NCBI GenBank assembly: GCA_001949185.1
Contig: BDGG01000004.1
Location: 414,793 to 478,792 of the forward strand
Origin: Ramazzottius varieornatus
Taxonomy: Eukaryota > Tardigrada > Eutardigrada > Parachela > Ramazzottiidae
Direction: 5' to 3'
Length of the DNA stretch: 64,000 nt
Shown one piece after another: positions 17,897 to 29,413 of the stretch (position 1 is its first letter; every line of letters begins with the position of its first letter). The position numbers and the translations under genes were made by a program. Under the pieces are notes generated by a model, which was not told the DNA's origin, did no database searches, and was given only the letters and a program-made list of their open reading frames with translations.

Positions 17897-18248
17897 GTTA
17901 CTACGAGGAGAATATATCGTTGTTGTCCATGTAAAATCGCATGGCGGAGTTGTCCACTCTGAAAAAGTTACACAGAAGCGTGAACGATAACTTGACTGAG
18001 TAACATCAGGTGATGTTTCGAAAACAGGATTTTTAACATTGCGGTGACTGTCCCTCTTCCCAGCGGATGTTTCTCAACGAAGCCGCTCTTCTTTCGTGTA
18101 TACCATGTTTGACAAATAGGCCGATGTTTTCCCTGTCGGATAAACCAAAACCAGTAAGGTCTGCTCAGCGGTCCATGAGTTCTGGGGTGGACAACACCAC
18201 CGTAGATTTCACATGGACAACTCCGACATATTCTCCTCGTACTATTAC
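17897..18248. mobile_element. Foldback (MITE-like) element 2
   Basis: The left arm at about 17897-17957 contains TACGAGGAGAATATATCG and GTTGTCCATGTAAAATC. The right arm at about 18187-18248 is its inverted copy; on the other strand it reads TACGAGGAGAATATGTCG and GTTGTCCATGTGAAATC. Arms are about 60 bp with mismatches and flank about 230 bp without a transposase. The sequence differs from elements 1 and 3, so these are separate families. Confidence 0.7.
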
Positions 18249-18411
18249 TAGCAAGTGGTATACCACTGGACAGCCGAGCTCAGCCTAGGCCCAACCAGAA
18301 GAAAAAAATCCGGACGAATCCAGACAAACCTCAGCAGTTCTCAGCCTGGAGGTGAACGCCCTGTGGACGGCCAAAATAGACGCCCAAAATTAACGATAAT
18401 TGATAATTCAA

Positions 18412-18478
18412 ACGTACTGTATGTAGCTGGAGGCACACGTCCAAATGGACGTCTACATCCAGCTTACATACAGTACGT
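18412..18478. other. 67-nt near-perfect hairpin, possible small-RNA precursor
   Basis: The 5' arm begins ACGTACTGTATGTA. The 3' arm ends with its exact complement and has one bulged base before a GCTGGA/TCCAGC helix. A 5-nt by 5-nt internal loop is followed by an ACGTCC/GGACGT helix closed by a four-base loop. About 26 bp pair in total. Size and shape suit a pre-miRNA, but a short transposon foldback would look the same. No known miRNA seed is recognised. Confidence 0.45.
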
Positions 18479-19345
18479 CAGGAGTATCTGCAAGCAATGT
18501 TTATGCGGGTGCATTAAAGTGCATTTGAGTGTGAGCATTTGGCTCCGAGTCCGCCTCAAAAAGTGCCATCACGTGGGTGGTCAAACTTAACATTGCCCGA
18601 GGCTCCCTTTGAACACGCCTCGCTTCGCTCGGCTAGAAGCTAGAGTTGAGAAACAGGTGGCTAACACGCCATCTGTCGGCGAAAACTAAAAGGTTTGCTT
18701 AGATTGTCCAGATCTGATCGTACCATCTCTCGGCAGAAATAATCGGTTGATTATCGACAGAGTATTTCTGCGAGAACCGTCGTCGTGGTCCAGGCTGAGC
18801 TTCTTTTTGGCATAAAGCATTAGTGTTGTCGAAATGATTTCGATTCGCTAGAAAATTTTCTTCGTCGCCGAGTGATTTGTGCAAAGCCCCACGGTCATGA
18901 TGTCACGGTGAGCCAGAGTGGGCGGAGACCAACTGGTACACTGTGACAGTAATAATTCCTGGGAATCTTCTGGCTTGAAGTGCTCACAGAAGATTCCGGT
19001 CGCGTATCACCAGGGCTGCGTGAGGAATGGTGGGAATGAGAATACCTTATCAAGGAAACGTCAGATAAACCCACCAAGTTAAAAAAGAGCTGGTCAAAAT
19101 GCGTTTTGATTGTTTGATTGTCCGGGCCGGAAGCCCTGCGCTAGCACAGGCACGAATAACGTTCTTCAACGATGTCCGCCAGCCGAAGTATTTCTCAAGG
19201 ATATTAGTGACCGACTCAAATCAACGGACAATTTCTCTCGCGGCAAACGAAGCGAACCCCCCTTCGTTTCGTGAGCCACAAAAGAATTCACAATTTTTTC
19301 AATTCTAAACATTTTTAAATGCATTATTGTATTAAGTATTATCGT

Positions 19346-19674
19346 ATCGATTACCGCAAACGAGATCTCCAAGAAAAATTTTGCACAAAAATTTTCCGTT
19401 TATGTTCTACGGCCTACTTTGCAACTAATTTCATGGACGAAACACTTTTACTTCGAATATCATTCTTCGTTCTCGCCCGATTCCTGTGAAACAAGTATCC
19501 CTAGCTAGCATAAAGATTACTCTTTTGGACGAGCATGAGTTTCCAGTGTAAAGCCCGCAACTGAGCAAGAAGAAAAAATGCTGATCAATGTTTTCGAAAA
19601 ACGTGAGCTGTAAAACCCATGCGGGACATTTTTGCGCAAAATTATTCTTGGAGATCTTGTTTGCGGTAGTCGAT
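19346..19674. mobile_element. Foldback (MITE-like) element 3
   Basis: The left arm, about 19346-19398, contains ACCGCAAACGAGATCTCCAA followed by a TTTTGCACAAAAATTTT segment. The right arm, about 19626-19674, is the inverted copy with few changes (CGCAAACAAGATCTCCAAG, TTTTGCGCAAAAATGT). About 50-bp arms flank about 230 bp. The open frame on the minus strand between the arms has no recognised domain. Confidence 0.7.
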
Positions 19675-19884
19675 GCAGCAATGCTTGGGCTACATTTTAG
19701 CTGTTTCGACATCCCCATAAAATTGTCACGCGTCGAGAGATCGCAGCCAAAAATAGCCCTCATTTTCTTGTCCGCACCTGATTGCTCACCAGGTTGATTG
19801 TCCTAGTGACTTGATGGTAACATGACCAGAAAGTAGAAAGGTTGCTCTACATGGTAGTGTTTGAGTTATGTGCTTACATACGTT

Positions 19885-20985
19885 CCAGGTCTGGAAGCGC
19901 ATAGTAAAGCTTCTACCAGAAGAGCTTTTCACCCTATTCCAGACAGGCGTTCTGCTTCAGGTCCAGGCTCATTCCTCAGGTCGACATCCAGGTTCTGAAT
20001 ATCGCAAAGGAGGACAACAATGATCTTGTTCTACTTGTCTTTGAAGACCTGCTGGTGCGCTATCTTGAAGTCCAGCTTGGCCCATTCGTGCTTCAGGTGG
20101 TTCTCCAACAGTACAAGGACCCTTCTCTTGCTCAGCTGTACACCTTGGATGATTGACACGGGTGTTCGCATGCCCAGTGAATGGTCTAGGTAGTGAAGGA
20201 AGAGCTTCTACTTTGACGACCCAAACTCCAGTGGAGGAGCCAGTTCGCCCGAGACCAGATGCTCGTCCCAATCGCTTTATGAGATGGAGGCATCACAGAT
20301 CTCCTTGTTCCAATATTCACTCTCTTCGTCTTCAGTCCTCATCGACAAACATAACCGTAACCTAAACCGCGAGTACAGCCTCACTTGGATTTTGTATCGG
20401 TATCGGAGGATCAATGCGACCAGCACGATGACCAGGAAGCAGACACAGCCCAGGACGATGCCGTCCACCTCCATGAAGGACCGGGTGCCGACTCGGACAC
20501 GACGGAGTGCTGGCTACTTTGGGTGTTCTGGGCATCGAGCAACGAGCAGTGTTCGAGAGGTCGCTTCATATCGCGTAAAAGGGCGGGATACTGACTTTGG
20601 TCGTAGCGTGTGGTGATTGTCCTGGATGCTGGGAGCGAATTGGACCAGCCATTCGGTCAGACCCAACTCCCTTTCTTCGTTACACAGGCACTCTTAGACG
20701 TTGTTGAGTAGGAAGAGCTCTCTATCTGGCTGTTGGTCAGGTACAGCGACGCCATCCTGGTCCTTCCGATCGACCGATCGGCGCGTACTCCGGCAGACTG
20801 GGAGGCTGGGAGGCTAGGAAGGAGGTTGCCGTCCAGGTATTCATCGGAGGCTTCCATGGGCAGCATGATGGGCTGGTCGTCGATCGAAACATCATCGACT
20901 TGGCACTACAGTCGATGATGTTTCGATCCCAGTTACGGTTGTGCTAGCAGGTACAGTGTCGGGACAGGTCATCTTGCAGCCACAA
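19885..20985 (-). pseudogene. Toll receptor pseudogene: LRR C-terminus, TM and TIR
   Basis: Read on the minus strand, the segments appear in Toll order but in shifting frames. There is a cysteine cluster and NIIDCSAK, then an LRRNT/LRR start (LPMEASDEYLDGN), one LRR (LYLTNSQIE) and an LRRCT piece (ERELGLTEWL). A transmembrane helix (IVLGCVCFLVIVLVALIL) and juxtamembrane RLYSRFRLRLC follow. The TIR domain carries box 1 (DASIS), the central LHYLDH...IIQGVQLSKRRVLVLLEN and NKIIVVLLCDIQNLD, and box 3 FW-KLYYALP. In-frame stops lie at 20514-20516, 20277-20279, 20208-20210 and 20031-20033. Frame changes occur between LRRNT, LRR and LRRCT and before box 3. It cannot make a functional receptor. It lies antisense in the territory upstream of the ankyrin. 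Confidence 0.82.
20882..20928. repeat. 19-bp perfect inverted repeat with 9-nt loop
   Basis: GATCGAAACATCATCGACT is followed by TGGCACTAC and then the exact reverse complement of the first arm. It falls in the LRR part of the Toll pseudogene, where one arm corresponds to the NIIDCS codons. The second arm therefore looks like a locally inverted copy made after decay began. Confidence 0.75.
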
Positions 20986-21839
20986 GCCCTGAGTCGAAAT
21001 AGCAGCTAAAATGCCGAATCACTAGAAGTACCCAATACCACGCATTTGAAGTATGGGCACAAGACTACTGGGTGGCCTTGCCCGATTTAACTTTGCTGTT
21101 TTCCTGGTTAGGTGGCCTGCCTGAACATGTAGTTCTTGGTGGTAACAGTTGCAGAAGGACGATGCGTTTGCGCCATCTGTAACTTCCGAGAAACGTTTTG
21201 GCTTACTGCCCGCGCGGGCTTTGCGGTACTCATCCTTTTCTACCCCGCATCAAAGTTCTTCGCTTTGCCGCTCCACGCTTCCAGCTGTATCCCGGTTTTA
21301 CGGATACTGTATGCAATGTGACTGTTTACTAGAGCGTGGGTTCAGCTTAGGGATTAGATGTGGATTTGGTTTGACATGCCTCGCCAGTGATAAACATCCA
21401 GGAAGATCACGCCAGCCCATACGTCTGGCTGGAGGCTATTGCCGCGCTGTACACAACTGATGTAATGACGGATAGATTCCGTCTCATTTAATCACATTGC
21501 CCATCCACACTAATGTCAGTCAGTGACTCGCATTCCCAAAAGGGTCTCCCAGCTTGATTGGGCCCCACTCGCCAACTCTGTCAGGCTTTTGCTTTGAGTA
21601 AACTTCCTGTCAGAAATTGAGTCAGTCGCGGATAAAGTTCAGCTGCGCCTTCTTCACTCGTCAATAAACTCCCTTTCCACTTCCCTCATTTTCTTCTTCT
21701 CTCATTCTTTCACTTCCTTATTCAAATCACTGAATCGGATAATGCTGCTATGAACCTTTACAATGTCATGTTTCCCCAGTGAGTTTTTCCCCATCTTGAA
21801 ACATGGAAACTTCCATCAGCTGAATTGAAAAATTATGCG

Positions 21840-21941
21840 ATGGATATTCAAACGTACGCCAATGCGGACGATCTGATCAGTAGCAAGGAGCGACCATCTC
21901 GCCCAACGTTTATTGCCGTCAAGACTTGGGAAAACAATAAG
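21840..21941 (+). CDS. Candidate ankyrin alternative first exon 1a
   Basis: This is a 34-codon open segment from an ATG at 21840 (MDIQTYANADDLISS...TWENNK) to a strong donor, AAG|GTACGT, in phase 0. That is the phase needed to splice to the first ANK exon at 32656, about 10.7 kb away. The frame is also open upstream, with a possible acceptor (CCATCAG), so it could be an internal exon. I do not recognise the peptide. Support is the codon-to-donor fit only. Confidence 0.35.
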
Positions 21942-24900
21942 GTACGTAGTGGAACTTACTTATGCAACACTATTGGCCCACGTAAATTTCGAACTCCTGA
22001 CGCAGAACAGAGTACCGCCGTAAGTAGGCTCCACATTCGGGAAGTACTTGTGGCAGTTCTTTTTATGCTCTACGTGTGAATCAAATTGATGCGTCACGGT
22101 TGGTTTGATGTCTCACTCTAATATCTGTGAGAAAAGCTGTCCGGCACTTGCTCAAGTTTGTTTGCCTGTTCAATTGCTCAATTGATCGACCCTAGAGTAA
22201 TGGTGCTGACACTAATGTATCAAGAACCATTGTCGTTTTCAAATTTCAAGTCAACCTCGGAATACGTACAGCGATTGCGTAATTCTTATCAAGTTCCCGC
22301 GTCACTTCCCCAAACTCTCCCCTGCCCATGGGGGACATTCTGTCACTCCGTCACCCGTGAAAGTTTGAGAAAAAACTAGATGGTTTACATTAATTCGTTT
22401 ACGAAGTTGTTGAATTAGATTACAGCATGTGTTACACGTGTACTGTATCCGGGAGTAATGCGGTACATACAGTACTGGGCCATGGTGGTTTCTGGGCTCG
22501 AATGTGCGGTACATGGTGGACTGATGAATTCAGTGTGATATCAGAAGCTGGCCGTTACGCCTCACCAAACTTTATGCTCTATGAAGGGTGAAGAACAAAC
22601 AGAAAAAAACTCACTTACAGTATCGTTTACACGTCCTGGTGTTGATGCAGGCGATTCTTACGTAGTCGCGCTTGACCAAGCCGCACGCAGCTACTGTATG
22701 TTCTACAGTAAAAGTTCTCTAGGTACACCATGGTATCCTGATCTTGGATATTGATATGTATTATCGAATTGACTGTTCGTCTTGGGTTCGATTATTCAAT
22801 GCTTTCGAGTCAACGCGATAGTACGGCAGGGCGCAGAAGCAGAGCACCAGTTCAGGCCAGGTCGTCCCATCGCTGACACTTCATCTTTTCATCCTGAAAG
22901 CGAGGTCCATCGATCCATCCGCCTCCTCGATCACACTCCGTTCTCTGGCAAGCCCATTAGGCACGAGCTCCTTTACCTGTCTCGCTTCGATCTGATAAGC
23001 TTATGCAAGGTGCCTGGCTTGCGACACATACCTGCGTACACCTGTACGCCCCACCATTGATCGGCTGGTGCGGCATGGTTTCTCGTACCTCTGTAGCACA
23101 GAAAAGGTTGTCAGCATTGCGCGAGGTACATCAATTGAAGCCGTGGTTATGCCGCCATCCGCGAAATATTGTCAAAATAAACCGGCGTACTGCCAAAACC
23201 GTTACAGACTTGCATACCTACCATTGTGCCTGTACTTACAGCTTGCTTCGAGCTCCAGCCTCAACTTGACCGTATAATGCATAGACCAGCCTTTCAAAGG
23301 CCGCAGAGTACTTTCAGGGGTCGGTAAATGTTCTTAAAGTCTAGATAGTATCTCTTTGATGACTGTGAAAGTGTGTATATATGAAAGGGATGCTCGTCGG
23401 CCTGGCTGCACATTATCCTGTCCCCCACTTCCGTTTGTGACTTTAACGGCCTTATTTGAGTGCCAGTATTCGGCTTGTAGTACAGAGACCGTATATTTGC
23501 ACCCATTCGTTCTGCTAGCTTGCATCTGTGCGTACTGTAGTCGTGGAACATAATGCATCAGACAGTATTATCGCTGGAATTGTCCGTCGTTTGATTTTAA
23601 TCTTTCTCTCCGCCGCTGCGTTATCCGGCACTTGATGAAGGTATTTTCCGGTTATAAATTACTGTGAGTTTCTTGGAGGAACGACGTCTCGCCATGCGCC
23701 AGTTCGCCGAGTCTCTGTGCTTCGTCAAGCCAACCACATGAGCGACTACAGGCTCCAGCCCTTCTTCGGTGCGGCTGGAGACTGAGGGCCGCATCCGGAG
23801 CTTCATCTTGTTCTTTGACTTCCGTCTCTAGCCGTCTTATTGGATACTGCAAACAAACACGTGTTTGCTTTTGCTCGGCGTTTTCGTCTTTTGTATAAAG
23901 GAAGTTGATCCTCGGACTATGTGAAGCATTTGTTGTGATACGGACCAAATTCCCTACTTTCGTTATTTATTCATATAACTTTCACCCTGTATATTTTGTA
24001 CATAAGACACAGTTTCCCCTCTCTGGTCGTCGTCTATTCTTCCCCGTTGGAACATGTGTCTGGTTTTTGGATCTCCCATTGATTTGACTCATCTTGATGT
24101 TTGCACTTTCGCGCTTTCAATCCTCCCGTCTTCAACCGACGCGAACGAGACCCAGTCGTCAAAATAGTTTCGGGGATATATTGCCAACTACAGTCCAGCT
24201 TTCGCTCGGAACGTAGTTAGAGATATTTCAGGAATAAATTCCGACCTCGATATCGGATATTTATTACCGGAAGTATCTGGTTTTCCTGTCTGCGAACTGA
24301 CAGCCTGAATTGCCATGGGAGGTTCTCTGAGAAAACAGCACTCCGTAAGTCTTCGATCGCTTTCTCGTCCATATCTAAGAGACTAGCGCGTATTTGTCTA
24401 CGCACGCGTATACGGCATTGAATAGCACGCTTCGCGTATTCCTTTGACCTAATCTCGTTGGTATCACAATATCGCCACGTAATTGTGTAACCTTCGATGC
24501 TTACTGAGCGTTTCCTTTGTATTTCGATGTTCATAAAAATGTCGAACGTCGACCTTACATTGACGTGGGGTGATGGAACGATGGGCCTTACAACATTCGG
24601 TTCTTCATAGTGGGAAACTTCGTACGCTGCGCTTCGCGTTGTTTCCGGTCTCACCAGCTTCATTGTAAAGACAGTCCATTCCAGTGCGGCTAGCTTGCGT
24701 AAGTTCTCCGGAACCGAACCCCATCAGTGTTTCCGTCTTTAGTTCGCGAAGGTTAGCAGGCAGATTAGCGTCGTTGGACTGCATGGGGATTACTGAAATA
24801 GTGGTGGAGTAGGTCATCTGGGAGTATATTTGGGGCAATCAAGGACAAAAAATATGCCCAATTGGGTTCATTTTACATCCCCCAGTCGAAACATTAGGTG

Positions 24901-26651
24901 TCACGCACCCTCACACACCCTGTAATTTGCCGACAGGGGACGTCTTGGTGTTGCTCCCAGTTGAGACGTTTCAATCTCCCTTTCAGGCCAGCATGAGCTC
25001 CCTGGAGATGCAATTGATCCATCAGCTGTAATTTAATCATACGTCCAAGGATAGAATCACCTCGCCTTACCGGATTATTATCCACTTTATCGATTTGAAA
25101 ATAGCTCTTGAGCGGAAACAAAACATGAAAAAACAATAGGGAAGTGAGAAATTTTCCTTGTGGTGAGAACGGCAAGCTTGATTGTGTCGCATGCATTACT
25201 GCTGTTGGAAAAAGTGGTTCTAGATCAATATTGGTGCTTAATGTTGGGGCTATTCATCAATCTGTGATGTTTGACCTGAAAACGCGTGAAAGCGAGACAC
25301 GGCTTTGCGGTAATCCCAGACCTTACTGCCGCCTCGAGCTTGAACTCGTATCATCCCAGAGCTTCTACGGACAGAGATGCCATGATTTTACGAGTTTTAG
25401 CTATGGTTGGAACAACGTTGGTCTTACGTAGAACTCTCAATTCAGTCCGCCGTGATAGAAAGATACTCAGTCAAGAATTACTTTGCCCGCGTTAGACTAT
25501 CTTGTTTTAATGACGCGAACGAAGTATTCATCGAGGATCAATGAGAGCTTGATTGCGGACTTTGAGACCTCTTTTCTTGCTGGGGTAGCGTATTGGACTG
25601 TTAAGAGCTGAGCCCCTTCTTGGTTGAAGATGTCTGCTCACTTCAACTCGCGTTTCGGAAGCCGTGTCTGTATATTTTCAAAAACCTAAAAAGCGGAGTG
25701 ATGTCACCGAATTTTTTTTGACGACCAAAATCTTTGATTGAGGAAGCATACAGTCATGGTTTGATCCGAGTGGATGTGGTGTCCGGACGTCGTGCACAGT
25801 CCTAGCTGCTCAGTGTTTACTGTCCTGTAATGGATCTGAGAACACAAGCTGTTGGCGGCAGGCACCAGCCCCCAATACAAACTTCCCTCTAGGTGTCGCC
25901 GTTGTGCCGGTGGGAGATCAGTACCATGGAGTTTTCCAAACTAATCGACGTGCCATTATCGACCGGCAGGACTTCCCCACTCAAACTTCAGATAACGTCT
26001 CCGGTCTCCCCGTTTTACAGTTGGAAGACACACTTGGCCTAAAATGGCCTACTGATGGCCGATTCTATGTTGAAAGAGATTTCACCCCACACTCACTTCT
26101 CTGCTGGCGCATCTACCCATTGATAAGCAGATGGATCGATTAGTACATCCACGGGCTATGCTGTGCATGATGTGCTCGGATATGCAGCTGTAACACGCGA
26201 CACACAAACTAGCATGTATCGATCACTTCCTATCCCTTCCTCAATTTACGTCCCTCCATCCGAACAGTCAGGGCAGTCAATACCCCTAATATCATTCTGG
26301 CTGAATACTGTGGCATCAAGCCATGAACCACAAGCCATCCTCCGTACGTTGTCCTCTTTCAATCTTTCCAGAGCTGAAAGTGTCTTCCCATTTGCATCTG
26401 CACAGCATCCTCTTCCCCACTTTGAATAAGTTTCATCAATATTCGTTTCCGATGATATCAGCGTAATTTTGTCACATCTGGTCGACTTCTCGAAAGCCAG
26501 GTCCGAGTGCGCTAATCCATCCCTTATCACGGAAAGCTGTGTTTTTTACCACGACCCTTTAGAGTACTGAGGCTAATGGATATCCTTGCATATTTCACGC
26601 AGTTTGGATAACGAGGAACTTAACTTTCTGTGGAACTTTTCTGCCTGAAAC
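21942..26651 (+). other. Noncoding region between candidate first exons
   Basis: I see no supported gene. There is a short palindrome at 22692-22710 (TACTGTA...TACAGTA). The longest open frame, complement(24217..24663) with 148 codons, shows no domain and is about what chance allows in this much noncoding DNA. Confidence 0.5.
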
Positions 26652-26699
26652 ATGCCTGAACCAACTGGCGACCCTTCTGTGGTCAACGCGACAACCCAG
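26652..26699 (+). CDS. Candidate ankyrin alternative first exon 1b
   Basis: Sixteen codons run from ATG 26652 (MPEPTGDPSVVNATTQ) to CAG|GTAATT in phase 0, again compatible with the first ANK exon. Its end (DPSVVNATTQ) resembles the end of exon 1c ([15 protein letters not shown]). This suggests the two first exons are related by duplication. Short, Pro/Thr-rich N-termini like this are normal for ankyrin isoforms. Confidence 0.5.
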
Positions 26700-29305
26700 G
26701 TAATTAACTTTACCCAACCTTCCTTTAGCATGATTGTGGGTTGTGATTAAAGTGTGAGACGAGCCAGCGGATATAACGACCGTTTCTAAACTGGGATGGA
26801 TTAGCTCCAAATCATTTCCGGTTGCCCGAATTATCTTGACATGTATTGAGCAGTATGAAATATTGGTTGAAGTTCGGTTCACGTTCGGATGGCTTCTCTT
26901 CTGACTCACTCTGGTTGGTCACAACGTCAGTAATTGACGTCGCTATGATGCAGAGTTGTGGAGCGTGAAGGGCATGTCTACAATTCAATCCTCTTCTGAT
27001 CCTATCTGTGATGCAGTAGGGAGGAAGTGCAATCGAGAATGTGTTCGTAGGGCTCTCCCCTCGACTCTCGCTAGCAATACAGCCGAGCAGATGAAGATGG
27101 GAAGCACTCTGTGGGAGTGTCCCACGGTAATGCAAAATATCAAACGCCGCAAACTTCCTGATTTTCTTCGGTTTATGTGTGAAGGTTGGAGTCTTGGATA
27201 TCCATCACGTTAGGACAGATATGCGGTGTTCATCGTTTGCTGTCGAGCGGAAACGCTAGTGGTGGATGCGTGTTGGAGAATCCTGTCCAAGCTGGGGTTA
27301 AGTTGGTTGCATAATCCAAGAGTTGGTCTAATAATTTGGTTAGGTCCAATAGCAAGGCTATAGTGGATCCCATCGCAATAGATTGTTTCCGTCCATCATC
27401 CATTAGGCATGAGCCCAAGACGCTCATCAAGCGAGATTAAAGGGTGAAAACGGCAAACATAGACACTAGTTCCTTAGCTTCAGTGATGCGCTGTTGGTGC
27501 CACAGTTACCTTTCCGTTGGGAAGGACTGGGTCTGTGGTGGCGCCATCTTTGGAGCCCCGGATGGTTAGTAGCCGGTTGTTGCATTGATTTTGAAGAAAA
27601 CTCGACCAAATCTTTCCGTCAGGAAATGGTGAAAAGGAGACCTTGTTTTTGTTATTGGTGCTACTGCAAAACAGTCGATGTTTTGATTATACCCCTCCAG
27701 TGGAGGAAATGCGGCTCAATAACAGGATATCTCGGTTCATATGGCTTCCTCGTCGTCGACTCATCATTAGAGGAAAATTGTAGACTCAGCTGTTATACTC
27801 GGATCGCCGTCATTAGCAGCTGATAACGACACATGTCTTACGGCTTTGCAACCCATTACGTTGTTCAATTAAAGCAGCCAAGCTGATCCAGAGCTGTAAT
27901 CAAAATGTCGGCGGCTTTGAGGAAGCCATGCATCTAATGCCGAAGCATGGTAGCTGTCTGTTATTGCTACAGTACTGCTGTCGATGCTTCAACAGTACAG
28001 TCAAGAACTGTGAAGAGAATCAAACGCACGCGTGCTTCTTACTGTTGTATCATCGATTTTTGGTCCGCGTTGATAAATATAGCTCAGGCATGGCCTTTAC
28101 AATATTTCAAAGGGGAGGAGCAGGGTATACAAAACTATTCGTGTTTTTTCCTAACCGTGCTCGGTTCTTTCTGCGTGTTGTGCCGACTTGTACGGTTTTT
28201 CGTGCCGGTTACGCCCATTGTCGGTAGTCATTCAGGTGTGGTTAGCTAGTGAGACTCGCTTCGGTACAACAGGTGCAGTACACCGCGAACCAACGGAGAA
28301 AAAAGCTGGTTACGCAACGCTGACGCACAAGAAACCTGTTTGACGAAGCAGTAAGCCCGTCAAATAAATTATATATTCAGCATTTATGATTCATGATTAT
28401 TGACAATGCTTGCTCTGCCCGGCATGTGGTCTGGGAAAATGGTCCGATGTACGTTGGGCTGCTCACAAGTCAGTACCGTCAGTGTACTTTCACTTCAATT
28501 TTCCACCATTGTGTGCATTGTGATGCGGGACCTTATCGAACCCAAAAACTAACGAAGAAGCTCCGAGTTTTCGAAGGCTCCTGAAACATAAAGGCATACC
28601 TCAAAAGCCATTACACCAACTGGCTTGATAAAGTAACCAGAATCTTTCAGTTCCCACCGGGTGAAAGTCGTGATATCATCAAACAGGGGATCGTTTTAGA
28701 AAGATAGAATTTGCTCAGTGTTGCGATGAGGAAGCTTCGGATATCACGGTTTCTTTTTTCTGCTGTCTTCTGCAGTGATGCAGACGTGCGGATCGAATAC
28801 TCTAATGAGCAATCACTAGTCAACCCTTCCCCCGCGGATCGACTGATTCTGAGAACCTCGTTCATCTGAACACCATGAACTGAGACAGGCAACTTCCTTG
28901 TGCAGAACCAACAGCGAAGTACGTACAGTAGGGTGGATAATGCGTCATGGTTGTACAGTAAGGTTGTACATGATCAGGTTGCAAGTTTAGGTTGACTTTC
29001 CAGTCTGGCCGTGCTCGCTTTTCCAGCAACTTCCTACTGGCATCGGTTTCAACTTTAGGCCTGGCATTTTAGTTTATGCGTGTTTCAGCAATGGCAGGCT
29101 GCTGAGCGGATTTACGAGGCATAGAGTTTATCGTTGTCTGGCTTCCTCCTCCTACCCCCGTAATTCCCCCATCGTTTATTCTGCTTTCTCTGAAAATATC
29201 CTCCGCCTGGAGGCATACTGGGAATATACTTCTCCATCTGGTTCATAATAGCTAAAGCGGTATTTTATCGGATAATATTGCTTGGTAGTGAGAGCAGACG
29301 CCAGT
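26700..29305 (+). other. Noncoding region between first exons 1b and 1c
   Basis: No gene or repeat family could be supported. Scattered short open frames lack motifs. A promoter for the downstream first exon is expected here but not identifiable by eye. Confidence 0.45.
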
Positions 29306-29413
29306 ATGGCCGAAGCTGTGTTGGTTCGCCATGAGGAACACGGAATGACGAACGGTACTTCCGCCCGTGACAGTCCCACCCTTGTCAATGCGGCTAACAA
29401 GGCTCTAGCTCTG
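29306..29413 (+). CDS. Ankyrin first exon 1c (preferred start)
   Basis: Thirty-six codons run from ATG 29306 ([17 protein letters not shown]...NKALAL) to CTG|GTAGGT, phase 0. Joined to the next exon it reads ...[20 protein letters not shown], a typical ankyrin N-terminus. It is the nearest candidate first exon to the ANK block and the longest of the three. Confidence 0.62.

Larger units (their letters stand above)
14020..21839. other. Gene-poor region upstream of the ankyrin; repeats and pseudogene only
   Basis: No intact gene is supported. The stretch contains inverted-repeat elements at 16750-17025, 17897-18248 and 19346-19674, a 67-nt hairpin at 18412, and a Toll-receptor pseudogene at about 19885-20985, each listed separately. 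Several short palindromes such as GGAATCTTCTG...CAGAAGATTCC (18962-18997) also occur. Remaining open frames are under about 140 codons with no recognised domain. Confidence 0.5.

Noticed and set aside
22782-23277. Plus-strand frames near 22.8-23.3 kb suspected to be another receptor fragment
   Set aside because: I compared both strands with Toll, EGF-like and LRR patterns and found no convincing order of motifs.
24217-24663. 148-codon minus-strand open frame
   Set aside because: No recognisable domain or splice partners. One or two frames this long are expected by chance in about 25 kb of noncoding DNA.
26246-26530. Minus-strand frame with cysteine-rich end (GCCADANGK, DCPDCSDGG)
   Set aside because: Looks suggestive, but it is short, matches no family I know, and overlaps an equally open frame on the other strand.
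27494-27823. Trp/Cys-rich 109-codon frame
   Set aside because: Composition is unlike a folded protein and no motif or splice context supports it.
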